This document shows positions 49,758 to 57,336 of a stretch of 64,000 nucleotides of DNA, piece by piece. The first letter of the stretch is position 1. The number at the start of each line of letters is the position of its first letter. The notes under the pieces are model-generated. The model had not been told where the DNA came from. It did not search any database and saw only the letters and a list, made by a program, of their open reading frames with translations. The position numbers and the translations under genes are program-made. This stretch comes from Phycisphaeraceae bacterium. GTDB lineage: Bacteria > Planctomycetota > Phycisphaerae > Phycisphaerales > UBA1924. The stretch covers positions 675,661 to 739,660 of the forward strand of contig JAHBXD010000001.1 of assembly GCA_019636695.1 (NCBI GenBank). Direction: 5' to 3'.

Positions 49758-50708
49758 TTACGCAGATCGGGGGGATAACCCCAGGGCAGCGCATTTGGCG
49801 GCCCATTCGGCTTTTTCGCGCTGGTTATCACTCGCAATTTCGCCCGTGCCGCCATTGCGAAGCGACCGGATCGCCTCGATCTCAAGCCTGGTGAGCCGCA
49901 TCGATTCCAGTTCGTAATCGCGCCAGGCTTCAACCGTGAGCGGCACAATCGGCTCGATCAGCGCCAGCATGGCTGCGGCGTAGGCGCGAATCTCTGCTTG
50001 AGCATGGGCATCGAGCCGAAGCGAAAGAAATCGAAGCACATTGTGGAGATCGCATTTCCAGTACCACTCGGTGTAGACGTTGACAGGAAGGCCGATGCGG
50101 GCCAATTCGCGGCTGACGCCCTGCTCGGTCAGATCGCGATATTGCGCGTAGAGCTGTTCAACCTGGTTGAGATAGGCGATGAACTGTTCGGCGGTCTTGA
50201 GTTCCGCGGCGGCATCGAGCTTGAAGATGTCTTCGCCTCCCTGGCGATTGGCCCTCGATTGCTTTCGCACTTCGTCGATCGACGGAATGTAGAACCGGTC
50301 GGGAAGGATCGAGTAGCGAGCCGAATACTCGTTGACGTTGGCCGTTCGATGTCGGATCCATTGCCGCGCAACGAAAATCGGCATCGCCACATGAAACTTG
50401 AACTCGATCATTTCAAAAGGAGTGGTGTGCCGGTGGCGGAGCAAGTAGCGGATCAAACCCCGATCTTCATGCACTTTCTTGGTGCCTTGGCCATAGGAAA
50501 CCCTGGCGGCCTGCACGACGGCACTGTCGGCCGTTTGGCCTTCGGGGACCAGCCTCGGCATGGCATCGACCAGAGCGAGAAAGCCGTGTTCGTGCACGCG
50601 GGCCTCGATGCGGGCCGCCCCATGCATGACATCGATCAGGCGTGCCTCGGGCGCGACGGGCTTCAGCTCGATCTGTGACGCTGACGATGCAGGTGCGCTG
50701 GAAGCCAT
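49758..50708 (-). CDS. thyX: FAD-dependent thymidylate synthase
   Basis: A 316-residue ThyX. The family signature 'RHRTANVNEYSARYS' matches RHRxxSxNExSxRYS with Ala in place of the first Ser. Other conserved parts are 'RYLLRHRHTTPFEMIEFKFH' and 'NVYTEWYWKCDLHNVLRFLS'. The enzyme methylates dUMP to dTMP using FAD and methylenetetrahydrofolate, replacing ThyA. Its length of 316 is above the usual 220-250, with an N-terminal extension of about 40 residues. The ATG at 50708 has GGAGG seven bases upstream. Confidence 0.94.
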   Translation of the reverse strand: MASSAPASSASQIELKPVAPEARLIDVMHGAARIEARVHEHGFLALVDAMPRLVPEGQTADSAVVQAARVSYGQGTKKVHEDRGLIRYLLRHRHTTPFEMIEFKFHVAMPIFVARQWIRHRTANVNEYSARYSILPDRFYIPSIDEVRKQSRANRQGGEDIFKLDAAAELKTAEQFIAYLNQVEQLYAQYRDLTEQGVSRELARIGLPVNVYTEWYWKCDLHNVLRFLSLRLDAHAQAEIRAYAAAMLALIEPIVPLTVEAWRDYELESMRLTRLEIEAIRSLRNGGTGEIASDNQREKAEWAAKCAALGLSPRSA

Positions 50709-50883
50709 GCCATCCTCCGTGCGGGTGTGTGATGAGCGTAAGCGATCCGTCGAACGCTCGTCGAGGTGATTCTTGAGAATGCGATGGCAAAGGCACAAGC
50801 TGCGTGCATTCAACCGACAATAAGCAACAGGCACACAACCGACAGCAAACGACACCATTCAACATGCGACTGAAGACGAGGTT

Positions 50884-51309
50884 TCAGGGCGATCGACGGC
50901 GCCTGAACGCAAGCAGGCCACCTATGGCCAGGATCGCCCCGCCGGCAGGCGCGGGGGTCACCACGATGCTGGAAACCATGTCGTGGTGGATGTGCGGCTC
51001 GCAGAGATACCAGTAAATTCCCGGAGTGGTGAAGGTGTACGCAAAGTTGATGCCGGGCTCAGTAGTGGGGGAGCCGGAGTCGAAGAGCGCCCCGATATCC
51101 GGATCATCGGGCTGGCCGGAAACCACGTTATGAAACCCGCTGACCCAGTTCCACTGGACCGTGTCGCCCGGGTTGATCACGAGCACGATGTCTCGATTGA
51201 CCATGCCTTGGTATTCAAAGCGAACACCGATCAGATCGACGGTAAACGTCTCAGCGCGAGCGCATGAAGCCGCGAGCACCATTCCGAGTATCCAAGTCGA
51301 TTTGTGCAT
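50884..51309 (-). CDS. Secreted cupredoxin with C-terminal sorting tail
   Basis: A 141-residue blue-copper-type protein. After a signal peptide ('TWILGMVLAASCARA') lies a cupredoxin fold with His60 ('GFHNVV') and the C-terminal ligand set Cys103, His106, Met111 in 'YLCEPHIHHDM', spaced as in pseudoazurin (Cys-x2-His-x4-Met). 'PGIYWYLCEPH' is also typical. The end is an Ala/Pro hinge, a hydrophobic helix ('GGAILAIGGLLAF') and 'RRRRSP', the form of a PEP-CTERM-like sorting signal. It may carry electrons outside the inner membrane. The ATG at 51309 follows AGAGGGG. It lies 175 bases upstream of thyX. Confidence 0.85.
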   Translation of the reverse strand: MHKSTWILGMVLAASCARAETFTVDLIGVRFEYQGMVNRDIVLVINPGDTVQWNWVSGFHNVVSGQPDDPDIGALFDSGSPTTEPGINFAYTFTTPGIYWYLCEPHIHHDMVSSIVVTPAPAGGAILAIGGLLAFRRRRSP

Positions 51310-51663
51310 GAACAGCCCCTCTCTCAATGCCGTGATCTCTGAAGTTGACGTGACGTCACTGGTTGCCGCCGCTCACGGTTGTCTTTCTCGCGGAGAAGTG
51401 CAGAAGGCGAAGCGGAGGTATCAACCATGCCCATTGCAGCATGGCAAGGCGGGAAGTCGCGAGCGATACCATCCTGCTTTGGCGATTCCATCCTGTTTCC
51501 CGATGCGCGAAGTCCATCCGAGTTCGGCATTACTCGGGAAATGTACGCGTCGGTGGAATGCTTGCAAGTGAATTCTCTGTATGTACGCAAAATTGCGCAC
51601 AAACGCGTACATTGCCGCGATTTTCTCATCCCAGGCGATGAGGGTGATTCCCCTGAGGAGGGG
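51310..51663. promoter_or_regulatory. Upstream region of the cupredoxin gene with inverted repeats
   Basis: A 354-base gap between the serS stop and the cupredoxin start, with no convincing gene. It contains GTGACGTCAC (51350-51359), a perfect ten-base palindrome. It also contains a ten-base inverted repeat, ATGTACGCGT at 51541-51550 and ACGCGTACAT at 51603-51612. A further ATGTACGC is at 51581-51588, with another at 51689-51696 inside serS. Either set could be an operator for the cupredoxin gene; a copper-responsive role would be a guess. Confidence 0.4.
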
Positions 51664-53073
51664 TCATCCGATTCGTGCGCGACCGCCCATGTACGCACGA
51701 AGCGGTTCGGGAACGGCGACATGGCCGTCCGGCTGCTGATGCATCTCGAGCAGAGGAATCAGGATGCGAGGGCTGGCGATGACGGTATTGTTCAGTGAAT
51801 GACAGAACGTGGTGGGGCCTGTGCCTTTATCGCCGCCGGAGCGATAGCGCATGTTCAGGCGGCGGCACTGGAAGTCGTAGAGACGGCTCGCGGAATGGGT
51901 TTCGCCGAACGCACCCGAGGGGCGGCCATCGGGGCCGGTGTCGCCTCGACCGGGCATCCAGCACTCGATGTCAACCATGTCAGCGTTTTTGACGCCTAGG
52001 TCTCCGGTGCAGCACTGGAGCAGACGGTAGGGGAGGGAGAGGCTTTCGAGCAATTCGCGTACAAACCCGATCATCTTTCGATGCCAGTCGCGGCTCTCCT
52101 GTTCGTCGGCGCGGCAGATGACAACCTGCTCGACCTTATCAAATTGGTGGATTCGGTAGAGACCGGCGGTGTCTTTGCCCGCGGCGCCGGCCTCACGCCT
52201 GAAACAGGTGCTGACCGTGACATAGCGCAACGGGAGGGAGGCTTCATCAAGGATTTCGTCTTGGTGAAGTCCCATGAGCGAGACTTCGCCGGTGCCGGTG
52301 AGGTAGAAATCGTGGCCGCCGCCTCGGCTGGTTTCCGCGATGTGGTACGCCTGCTCTCGCCCGGCGGGAAAGAACCCGGTGCCGACCATCATTTCTTCGC
52401 GCACGACCACGGGAACGGTGAGCGGTGTAAATCCGTGGCGATCTGCCATGAAATCGAGGGCGTAACGGAGCACGGCGTGGTGCAGCCGCGCGCCATCGCC
52501 GGTGAGCACATAATGCCGCGCACCGCCGAGTTTGACTCCCCGATCAAAATCGGCCAGGCCGAGATCGCGGACAATTTCGATATGGGTCTTGGGGGCGAAC
52601 CCGCGGCAGGCAGCAAAGCCACGTTGCAGGTCGAACCCCGGGGGGCACCAGCGGGCGATCTCGATATTGTCTTCGCTTGAAGCCCCGACAGGTACATCGT
52701 CGTCGGGGGGCATGGGCACCTGTAGGAGCAGATTCAATACTTCGGGTTCAAGTTGGGCGAGTTGGGCATCCATCGCCGCGATTTCGGCCTTCATCTGCGT
52801 CGGGCGAAGTTTGAGGGCTTCGATTTCGGCGGCGAGCCTGTCGCGTTCGTCTCCTTGGGCGGCACGGAGAAGCCCCTGGAGTCTGCCGATCTGGGGACCG
52901 CTTTCCTTGGCGATGCGATTCTGCTCGGCCTTGAGTTCCTGCACCCGCGTCTGCAGGTCGCGTTTACGGGCGTCAAGTTCGAGCAGGCGGTCGATCTCGA
53001 CCGCGACGCCCTTCCTGCGGCAGCCTTCTCGGAAGCGATCGGGGTTGTCGCGCAGTTGCCTGAGGTCGATCAT
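51664..53073 (-). CDS. serS: Seryl-tRNA synthetase
   Basis: A 469-residue SerRS. An N-terminal coiled-coil arm ('LQTRVQELKAEQNRIAKE' to about residue 110) precedes the class II core. Class II motif 2 ('VSTCFRREAGAAGKDTAGLY') and motif 3 ('GPTTFCHSLNNTVIASPRIL') are clear, and the serine-binding 'LTGTGEVSLMGLHQDEIL' is standard. It charges tRNA-Ser with serine in the cytoplasm. Length is slightly above the usual 430 because of insertions in the core. Confidence 0.96.
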   Translation of the reverse strand: MIDLRQLRDNPDRFREGCRRKGVAVEIDRLLELDARKRDLQTRVQELKAEQNRIAKESGPQIGRLQGLLRAAQGDERDRLAAEIEALKLRPTQMKAEIAAMDAQLAQLEPEVLNLLLQVPMPPDDDVPVGASSEDNIEIARWCPPGFDLQRGFAACRGFAPKTHIEIVRDLGLADFDRGVKLGGARHYVLTGDGARLHHAVLRYALDFMADRHGFTPLTVPVVVREEMMVGTGFFPAGREQAYHIAETSRGGGHDFYLTGTGEVSLMGLHQDEILDEASLPLRYVTVSTCFRREAGAAGKDTAGLYRIHQFDKVEQVVICRADEQESRDWHRKMIGFVRELLESLSLPYRLLQCCTGDLGVKNADMVDIECWMPGRGDTGPDGRPSGAFGETHSASRLYDFQCRRLNMRYRSGGDKGTGPTTFCHSLNNTVIASPRILIPLLEMHQQPDGHVAVPEPLRAYMGGRARIG

Positions 53074-53300
53074 GGGATCGGAGTGTAGCGCGGGCGCTGT
53101 TCGGGATGCAGAGGGCTTTCGAGGGGGACGAAGGGGGTGGTCCCACGGTTATCACCAGTGCTGGACACCCCGGGGAATCACTGGAACGGGTTCGAGAAGA
53201 TGCCAACGGACTTCGGGAGTCGTGGGGTATCAGATACGCTGGACATGAAGCGGTATGAGTACAACGACAGCGCATTCCGGCTTGGTGAGGAGGTCATGCG

Positions 53301-54155
53301 ATGATGAGAAGATGTGTCATGCTTGCGGCGATCGGCGGAGCGGTGATGGGCGTGCAGGCCCAAGTCGAAATATTTCGTCAGGATGCATTCATAACGTGCT
53401 CGGGGCTGAGTTCCCAAGACGCCCGGAATGTCAACGGGATTGGGTGGTTCAGTGAAGCCGCGGATGATTTCCCGCTTGGTGCCGGGCAGGCGGTCGCAAG
53501 CATCGAGATCTGGGGTGGGTATTGCTCACCAGCCGGAGAGGAAGGGAACACGCAGGGATTCACGATCAGGTTCTACACGGACAACGGCGGCTCGCCGGGC
53601 GCTCGTATCTATGAGCAGGACGTGATGACCTTTGTTCGCACGCAGTATGCGTCGATCGGGAACGGGCTGCTGGGGTTCAACTATGCCATGGATCTTCCGA
53701 TCCCGTTCTCTCCCGGGAACGGCGGAACGTATTGGATGAGCGCCGTAGCGATTCTTGATCGCGGTGGAGGCTCACTCGAACCGCAGTGGGGGTGGGCGGG
53801 TGCGCCGAATCTGCACGGCGGGGTAGCACACCAGTGGTTTTTCTCGCCCGGGAACTTTTCGCCGCAGGGCGGCGGCCTCGGGATGGTGCTGTACGAGGCG
53901 GCATCGAGCGGATGCGCTGCGGATATGTCGGGGTCGAGCGATCCGAATGACCCGATGTACGGCGTGCCGGATGGTCAGGTAGACTCGGCGGACTTTTTCT
54001 ACTACCTGGATCAATTCGTCGCGGGAAACCTGGCCGTGGCGGATCTGAGCGGGAGCACGGATCCGAATGATCCGATGTATGGCGTACCGGATGGGCAGCT
54101 TGATGCCTCGGACTTTTTCTATTACCTCGACCTGTTCGTAAACGGCTGTCCGTGA
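53301..54155 (+). CDS. Secreted protein with C-terminal GC-type dockerin module
   Basis: A 284-residue exported protein. A short signal peptide ('MLAAIGGAVMGVQA') is followed by a beta-rich domain ('ADDFPLGAGQAVASIEIWGG', 'IRFYTDNGGSPG', 'GGTYWMSAVAILDRGG'). The last 70 residues are two nearly identical units with 'YGVPDGQVDSADFFYYLDQF' and 'YGVPDGQLDASDFFYYLDLF', ending in Gly-Cys-Pro. This is the GC-type dockerin form found in Phycisphaerae, an EF-hand-like calcium-binding sorting or anchoring module. The GAGGAGG ribosome site seven bases before the ATG at 53301 decides the start. A strong terminator follows. It is a plausible substrate of the secretion machine in this window. Confidence 0.85.
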   Translation: MMRRCVMLAAIGGAVMGVQAQVEIFRQDAFITCSGLSSQDARNVNGIGWFSEAADDFPLGAGQAVASIEIWGGYCSPAGEEGNTQGFTIRFYTDNGGSPGARIYEQDVMTFVRTQYASIGNGLLGFNYAMDLPIPFSPGNGGTYWMSAVAILDRGGGSLEPQWGWAGAPNLHGGVAHQWFFSPGNFSPQGGGLGMVLYEAASSGCAADMSGSSDPNDPMYGVPDGQVDSADFFYYLDQFVAGNLAVADLSGSTDPNDPMYGVPDGQLDASDFFYYLDLFVNGCP

Positions 54156-54179
54156 CGGACAAGAAGTCGTCAATACCCG

Positions 54180-54211
54180 GAAGGCCGTCTTCGGACGGCC
54201 TTCTGCATTTT
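54180..54211 (+). terminator. Rho-independent terminator
   Basis: A perfect ten-base stem GAAGGCCGTC / GACGGCCTTC closes a TTCG tetraloop (54180-54203) and is followed by TGCATTTT. It lies 25 bases after the GC-dockerin gene and between convergent transcripts. Confidence 0.85.
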
Positions 54212-54317
54212 AGAGAAGTCGAGTGCATTCTGCGAGCGCGAATGAAGAGACTGCATGCGTGCTGCTTGGAAGGTGTGACGAGCACGTCGAGGAGCGGTCG
54301 GGATGACTTACGAGTGT

Positions 54318-55859
54318 TCAGAAGCAGCCGGCGACGAACTGATCGAGAAAGAAGAACAAATCTTCGATGTCGAGGATGCCGTTGGGAACACCATATGCCG
54401 GGTGATTCGGATTGCTTGAGCCGGTGAGATCGGCCACGGCCAGGTTTCCCGCGACGAATTGATCCAGGTAGTAGAAAAAGTCTTCAGCATCGACCTGACC
54501 ATCGGGGATGCCGTATCCGGGGTGGGTCGGCTCGGCGGAGGTGGTCAGGTCAGCGGGGCAGGTGAGGATGTCGGGAAGATCGTCGAGACTGACCGTGCCG
54601 TCGTAGTTGAGGTCGAAGAGGCTGAAGTTCCAACCGAAGTCTGGAATGACGACGATGCCGTTGACGACGCCGTCCGCGTCGGCGGATGAGCCATCGTAAT
54701 GGCTTATGAAGGCAAGCAGGGCGTCGATATCAGCCTGGTCGACCTTGCCGTCTCCGTTGAAGTCGCCTGGGATCGTGTCGAAGCCGACATCTGACCAGAC
54801 GTAGAGCGTATCTTCGGGCAGGGCATAGGGCGTGCCCACGAGCGCGGTTATGCGCCATGTAGTGACATCGAGCACATCGTTGGGATCGACATCGCGCCAA
54901 TCGCGCGTAAGTGTGCGCTCGGGTTCAAAGAGAAAGCCGTTGGCGGCGTCAACCAGATCGAGGACGGCCTCTTCGATGCTGGCATGATCGCTCACGATGA
55001 AGTTCGGCGACTGGATCGGCCCGCCCTGGAGCATCGCGGCGCCGATCATGTCGAGCGCGAAAACAAGAGAGATGGTCGTCTGATCGGTTTGCGGGTTGTG
55101 GCTGAAGCGAATCCGAGTGAGCGGGTCGTATAAGCCAGGGGCCGAGCCGCCGAAAACGGCGCTGGCGTTGCGGTAGCCCTTGGCACGCTCGAAGAAACGG
55201 CCGAGAAGCACCCATGTCTCGCCGGCTTCAAAAATATCGTTCTGGTTCCCGCCCGAGCGAGAGAGAATGATCGGTTCGAAACATCCGCAGAGCACGAGCG
55301 AGAAGTCGGCACCTGTCCGTTCGATCTGCGGATCGGTGAAAAAATTCAGGTCAAGATCGTCGGCACTGCGGGCCGCGCGATCGCGTTGGGCATTGGCGGG
55401 CAGACCGCCGAAGCGGGCGATGTTGGCGAGATAGCGCACTTCGGCGGCGCCGCCGAGTTCGCCGCCGGTATCACGGTTGCCGTCGATATCGAGGTCAATA
55501 AACGCGACAAGCGGTCGCGGGCCGAAACGCATGCTGTCGAAATTGAAAGGTTCGACCGGGCCTGGGGGGTTGACCAGCCCGGCGATGACAACATCGAGCC
55601 GGAAGGTATGGGCCGTTCGGGCATCGACGACGACGCCGGTGAACGGATCGAGCACGCCGTTGGTCGGGCTCCAGCCGCTGATATCGATGCGCAGCAGATC
55701 GGGGATGTGGTCGGGCGGAACGGGGCCATCCGCACCGAGATCGGTGCGGCGAAGGAAGGCATCGCCGGCGGGATCGACGAACGCTTTCGTCGAATCGCTG
55801 TCGCCGGGGCCGAACGAGCAGGCCGCCGCGGCAAAAATGGCTGCGAGGTGGCCGGTCAC
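54318..55859 (-). CDS. Secreted calcium-binding protein with dockerin and GC-type dockerin modules
   Basis: A 513-residue exported protein. The leader is hydrophobic and ends in 'AAAACS', a possible lipobox. An N-terminal domain of about 300 residues has an acidic loop ('DLDIDGNRDTGGE'). Around residues 375-440 lie two classic dockerin-type calcium loops ('DFNGDGKVDQADIDALLAF' and 'DLNYDGTVSLDDLPDIL'). The last 75 residues are two GC-type units ('YGIPDGQVDAEDFFYYLDQF' and a second with 'YGVPNGILDIEDLFFFLDQF') ending in Gly-Cys-Phe. The GTG start overlaps the stop of the response regulator (GTGA), so it is the third gene of the kinase-regulator operon. Function is unknown. Confidence 0.82.
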   Translation of the reverse strand: MTGHLAAIFAAAACSFGPGDSDSTKAFVDPAGDAFLRRTDLGADGPVPPDHIPDLLRIDISGWSPTNGVLDPFTGVVVDARTAHTFRLDVVIAGLVNPPGPVEPFNFDSMRFGPRPLVAFIDLDIDGNRDTGGELGGAAEVRYLANIARFGGLPANAQRDRAARSADDLDLNFFTDPQIERTGADFSLVLCGCFEPIILSRSGGNQNDIFEAGETWVLLGRFFERAKGYRNASAVFGGSAPGLYDPLTRIRFSHNPQTDQTTISLVFALDMIGAAMLQGGPIQSPNFIVSDHASIEEAVLDLVDAANGFLFEPERTLTRDWRDVDPNDVLDVTTWRITALVGTPYALPEDTLYVWSDVGFDTIPGDFNGDGKVDQADIDALLAFISHYDGSSADADGVVNGIVVIPDFGWNFSLFDLNYDGTVSLDDLPDILTCPADLTTSAEPTHPGYGIPDGQVDAEDFFYYLDQFVAGNLAVADLTGSSNPNHPAYGVPNGILDIEDLFFFLDQFVAGCF

Positions 55860-57316
55860 GATCGGCTGAACTCCTTGACGTGGTTTTCGAGGTTGTATCG
55901 TTCGATGCGGTATCGAAAACTCGAGCGTTGCATGCCGATGAGTTTGGCCGCCTTGGAGACATTGCCGCGGGTGAACTCAAGAGCCTGGATCATCAGGATG
56001 CGTTCGACAGCCTCAGCGGTGTGTGTGCCGCGGGTGAAATCAAAACGCAGGTCAGAACCGGCATGATCGGCAGTGGGCGAACCCTCGGAGGGGTCAGGCG
56101 GCGCCGCGGCAAGTCCGAGATCGTGCGGTTCGACGATATCGGTCGTGCTGAGCATCGCGGCCCGCTGCATGGCATTGACCAGTTCACGCACATTCCCGGG
56201 CCAGTTGTGGGCTGCGATTGCGCGAGTGGAGGAGTCAGAGAGCGTCAAGGGTGCACGGCCGTATCTGCGGGCCAGCCTGGGAAGCATGGCGCGGGCGATT
56301 TCGACGGCGTCGCCTTGGCGATCGCGCAGCGGGGGCAGGGTGAGCGTAAAGGCGCTCAGCCGATAGAAGAGATCACGACGAAATGCACCTTGAGCGCAGC
56401 GGGCGGTGAGATCCTGGTTGGAAGCCGCGATCACGCGGGCTGCGACGCGTCGTTCGCGGGTGCCGCCGACGCGCCTGAAGACACCTTTTTCGACGACGAG
56501 CAGAAGTTTGGATTGCAACTCGAGCGGCATTTCCCCGATTTCGTCGAGGAAGATGGTGCCGCCGTCGGCGAGTTCGAAAAGGCCGGGTCTCGGGTCTTTC
56601 GCATCGGTGAAGGCGCCGCGTTCGTGCCCGAAGAGTTCGCCCTCGACGAGGTTGGAGGGAATCGCCGCACAATTGACATGAACGAACGGAGGAGTATCGC
56701 CCTTGCGCACAGTACTTGAAGCACAAGCATGGATGTAGCGAGCGAGAACACCTTTGCCGACACCGGTTTCACCGAGAAGCAGGATGGTGGGTAGGCCGTC
56801 GCCGGCGGCATCTGTGGGGTGGTGGATGGGCACGTGGGCCAGGCGCTCGGCGATGGCCAAGGCGTGCTTCCACGCCTGGCTTGATCCGAGGAGTTCTTGT
56901 TCGTGGTCGCGGGCGCGTTCGAGGCGTTCGTAGAGGCGAAGGCGGCTGGCCATGCGGCGTTGCTCGAGCCAGCGTTGAACCTGGAGTTTGAGTTCCTCCA
57001 TGCTCAAGGGTTTCTGGAGGTAGTCATCGGCGCCTTGGCGCATGGCAGCGACCGCGGCCTCGATCGAGGCGTGCGCGGTCATGACGACGGCGACGCCTTC
57101 AAAGCCGTCTGCACGCAGTTCTTGGAGCAGGTCGAGGCCGTTGTCCAGTCCGAGCATGACATCGGTCAGGATGAGATCGTAGTTGTGTTCTCGGACGAGC
57201 GTGCGAGCGGCAGCGAGCGTCTCGGCCTCGGCGACGTCGTGGCCGGCCTTGACAAGCGTCTGACGGATCGCGAACCGCAGGTTGGGTTCATCCTCGATGA
57301 CCAGTAATTTGGCCAA
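55856..57316 (-). CDS. NtrC-family sigma-54-dependent response regulator
   Basis: A 486-residue NtrC-type activator with three domains. A receiver domain (1-120) has the phosphoacceptor Asp52 in 'LILTDVMLG'. A central AAA+ domain has Walker A 'GETGVGKGVLA', then 'GHERGAFTDAKDPR', then Walker B 'GGTIFLDEIGEM'. A C-terminal Fis-type helix-turn-helix ('GNVSKAAKLIGMQRSSFRYR') binds DNA. The sigma-54-contacting GAFTGA loop reads GAFTDA, with Gly to Asp at position 5. A TTG start at 57316 is chosen because AGGAGG precedes it by four bases and the conserved receiver begins there. It probably activates sigma-54 promoters in response to the adjacent kinase. Confidence 0.9.
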   Translation of the reverse strand: MAKLLVIEDEPNLRFAIRQTLVKAGHDVAEAETLAAARTLVREHNYDLILTDVMLGLDNGLDLLQELRADGFEGVAVVMTAHASIEAAVAAMRQGADDYLQKPLSMEELKLQVQRWLEQRRMASRLRLYERLERARDHEQELLGSSQAWKHALAIAERLAHVPIHHPTDAAGDGLPTILLLGETGVGKGVLARYIHACASSTVRKGDTPPFVHVNCAAIPSNLVEGELFGHERGAFTDAKDPRPGLFELADGGTIFLDEIGEMPLELQSKLLLVVEKGVFRRVGGTRERRVAARVIAASNQDLTARCAQGAFRRDLFYRLSAFTLTLPPLRDRQGDAVEIARAMLPRLARRYGRAPLTLSDSSTRAIAAHNWPGNVRELVNAMQRAAMLSTTDIVEPHDLGLAAAPPDPSEGSPTADHAGSDLRFDFTRGTHTAEAVERILMIQALEFTRGNVSKAAKLIGMQRSSFRYRIERYNLENHVKEFSRS

Positions 57317-57336
57317 ATTTCCTCCTCTGACGTCGC

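Noticed and set aside
51379-51798. Open frame across the cupredoxin-serS gap
   Set aside because: It runs into serS on the opposite strand, has no domain or leader, and carries composition unlike neighbouring proteins.
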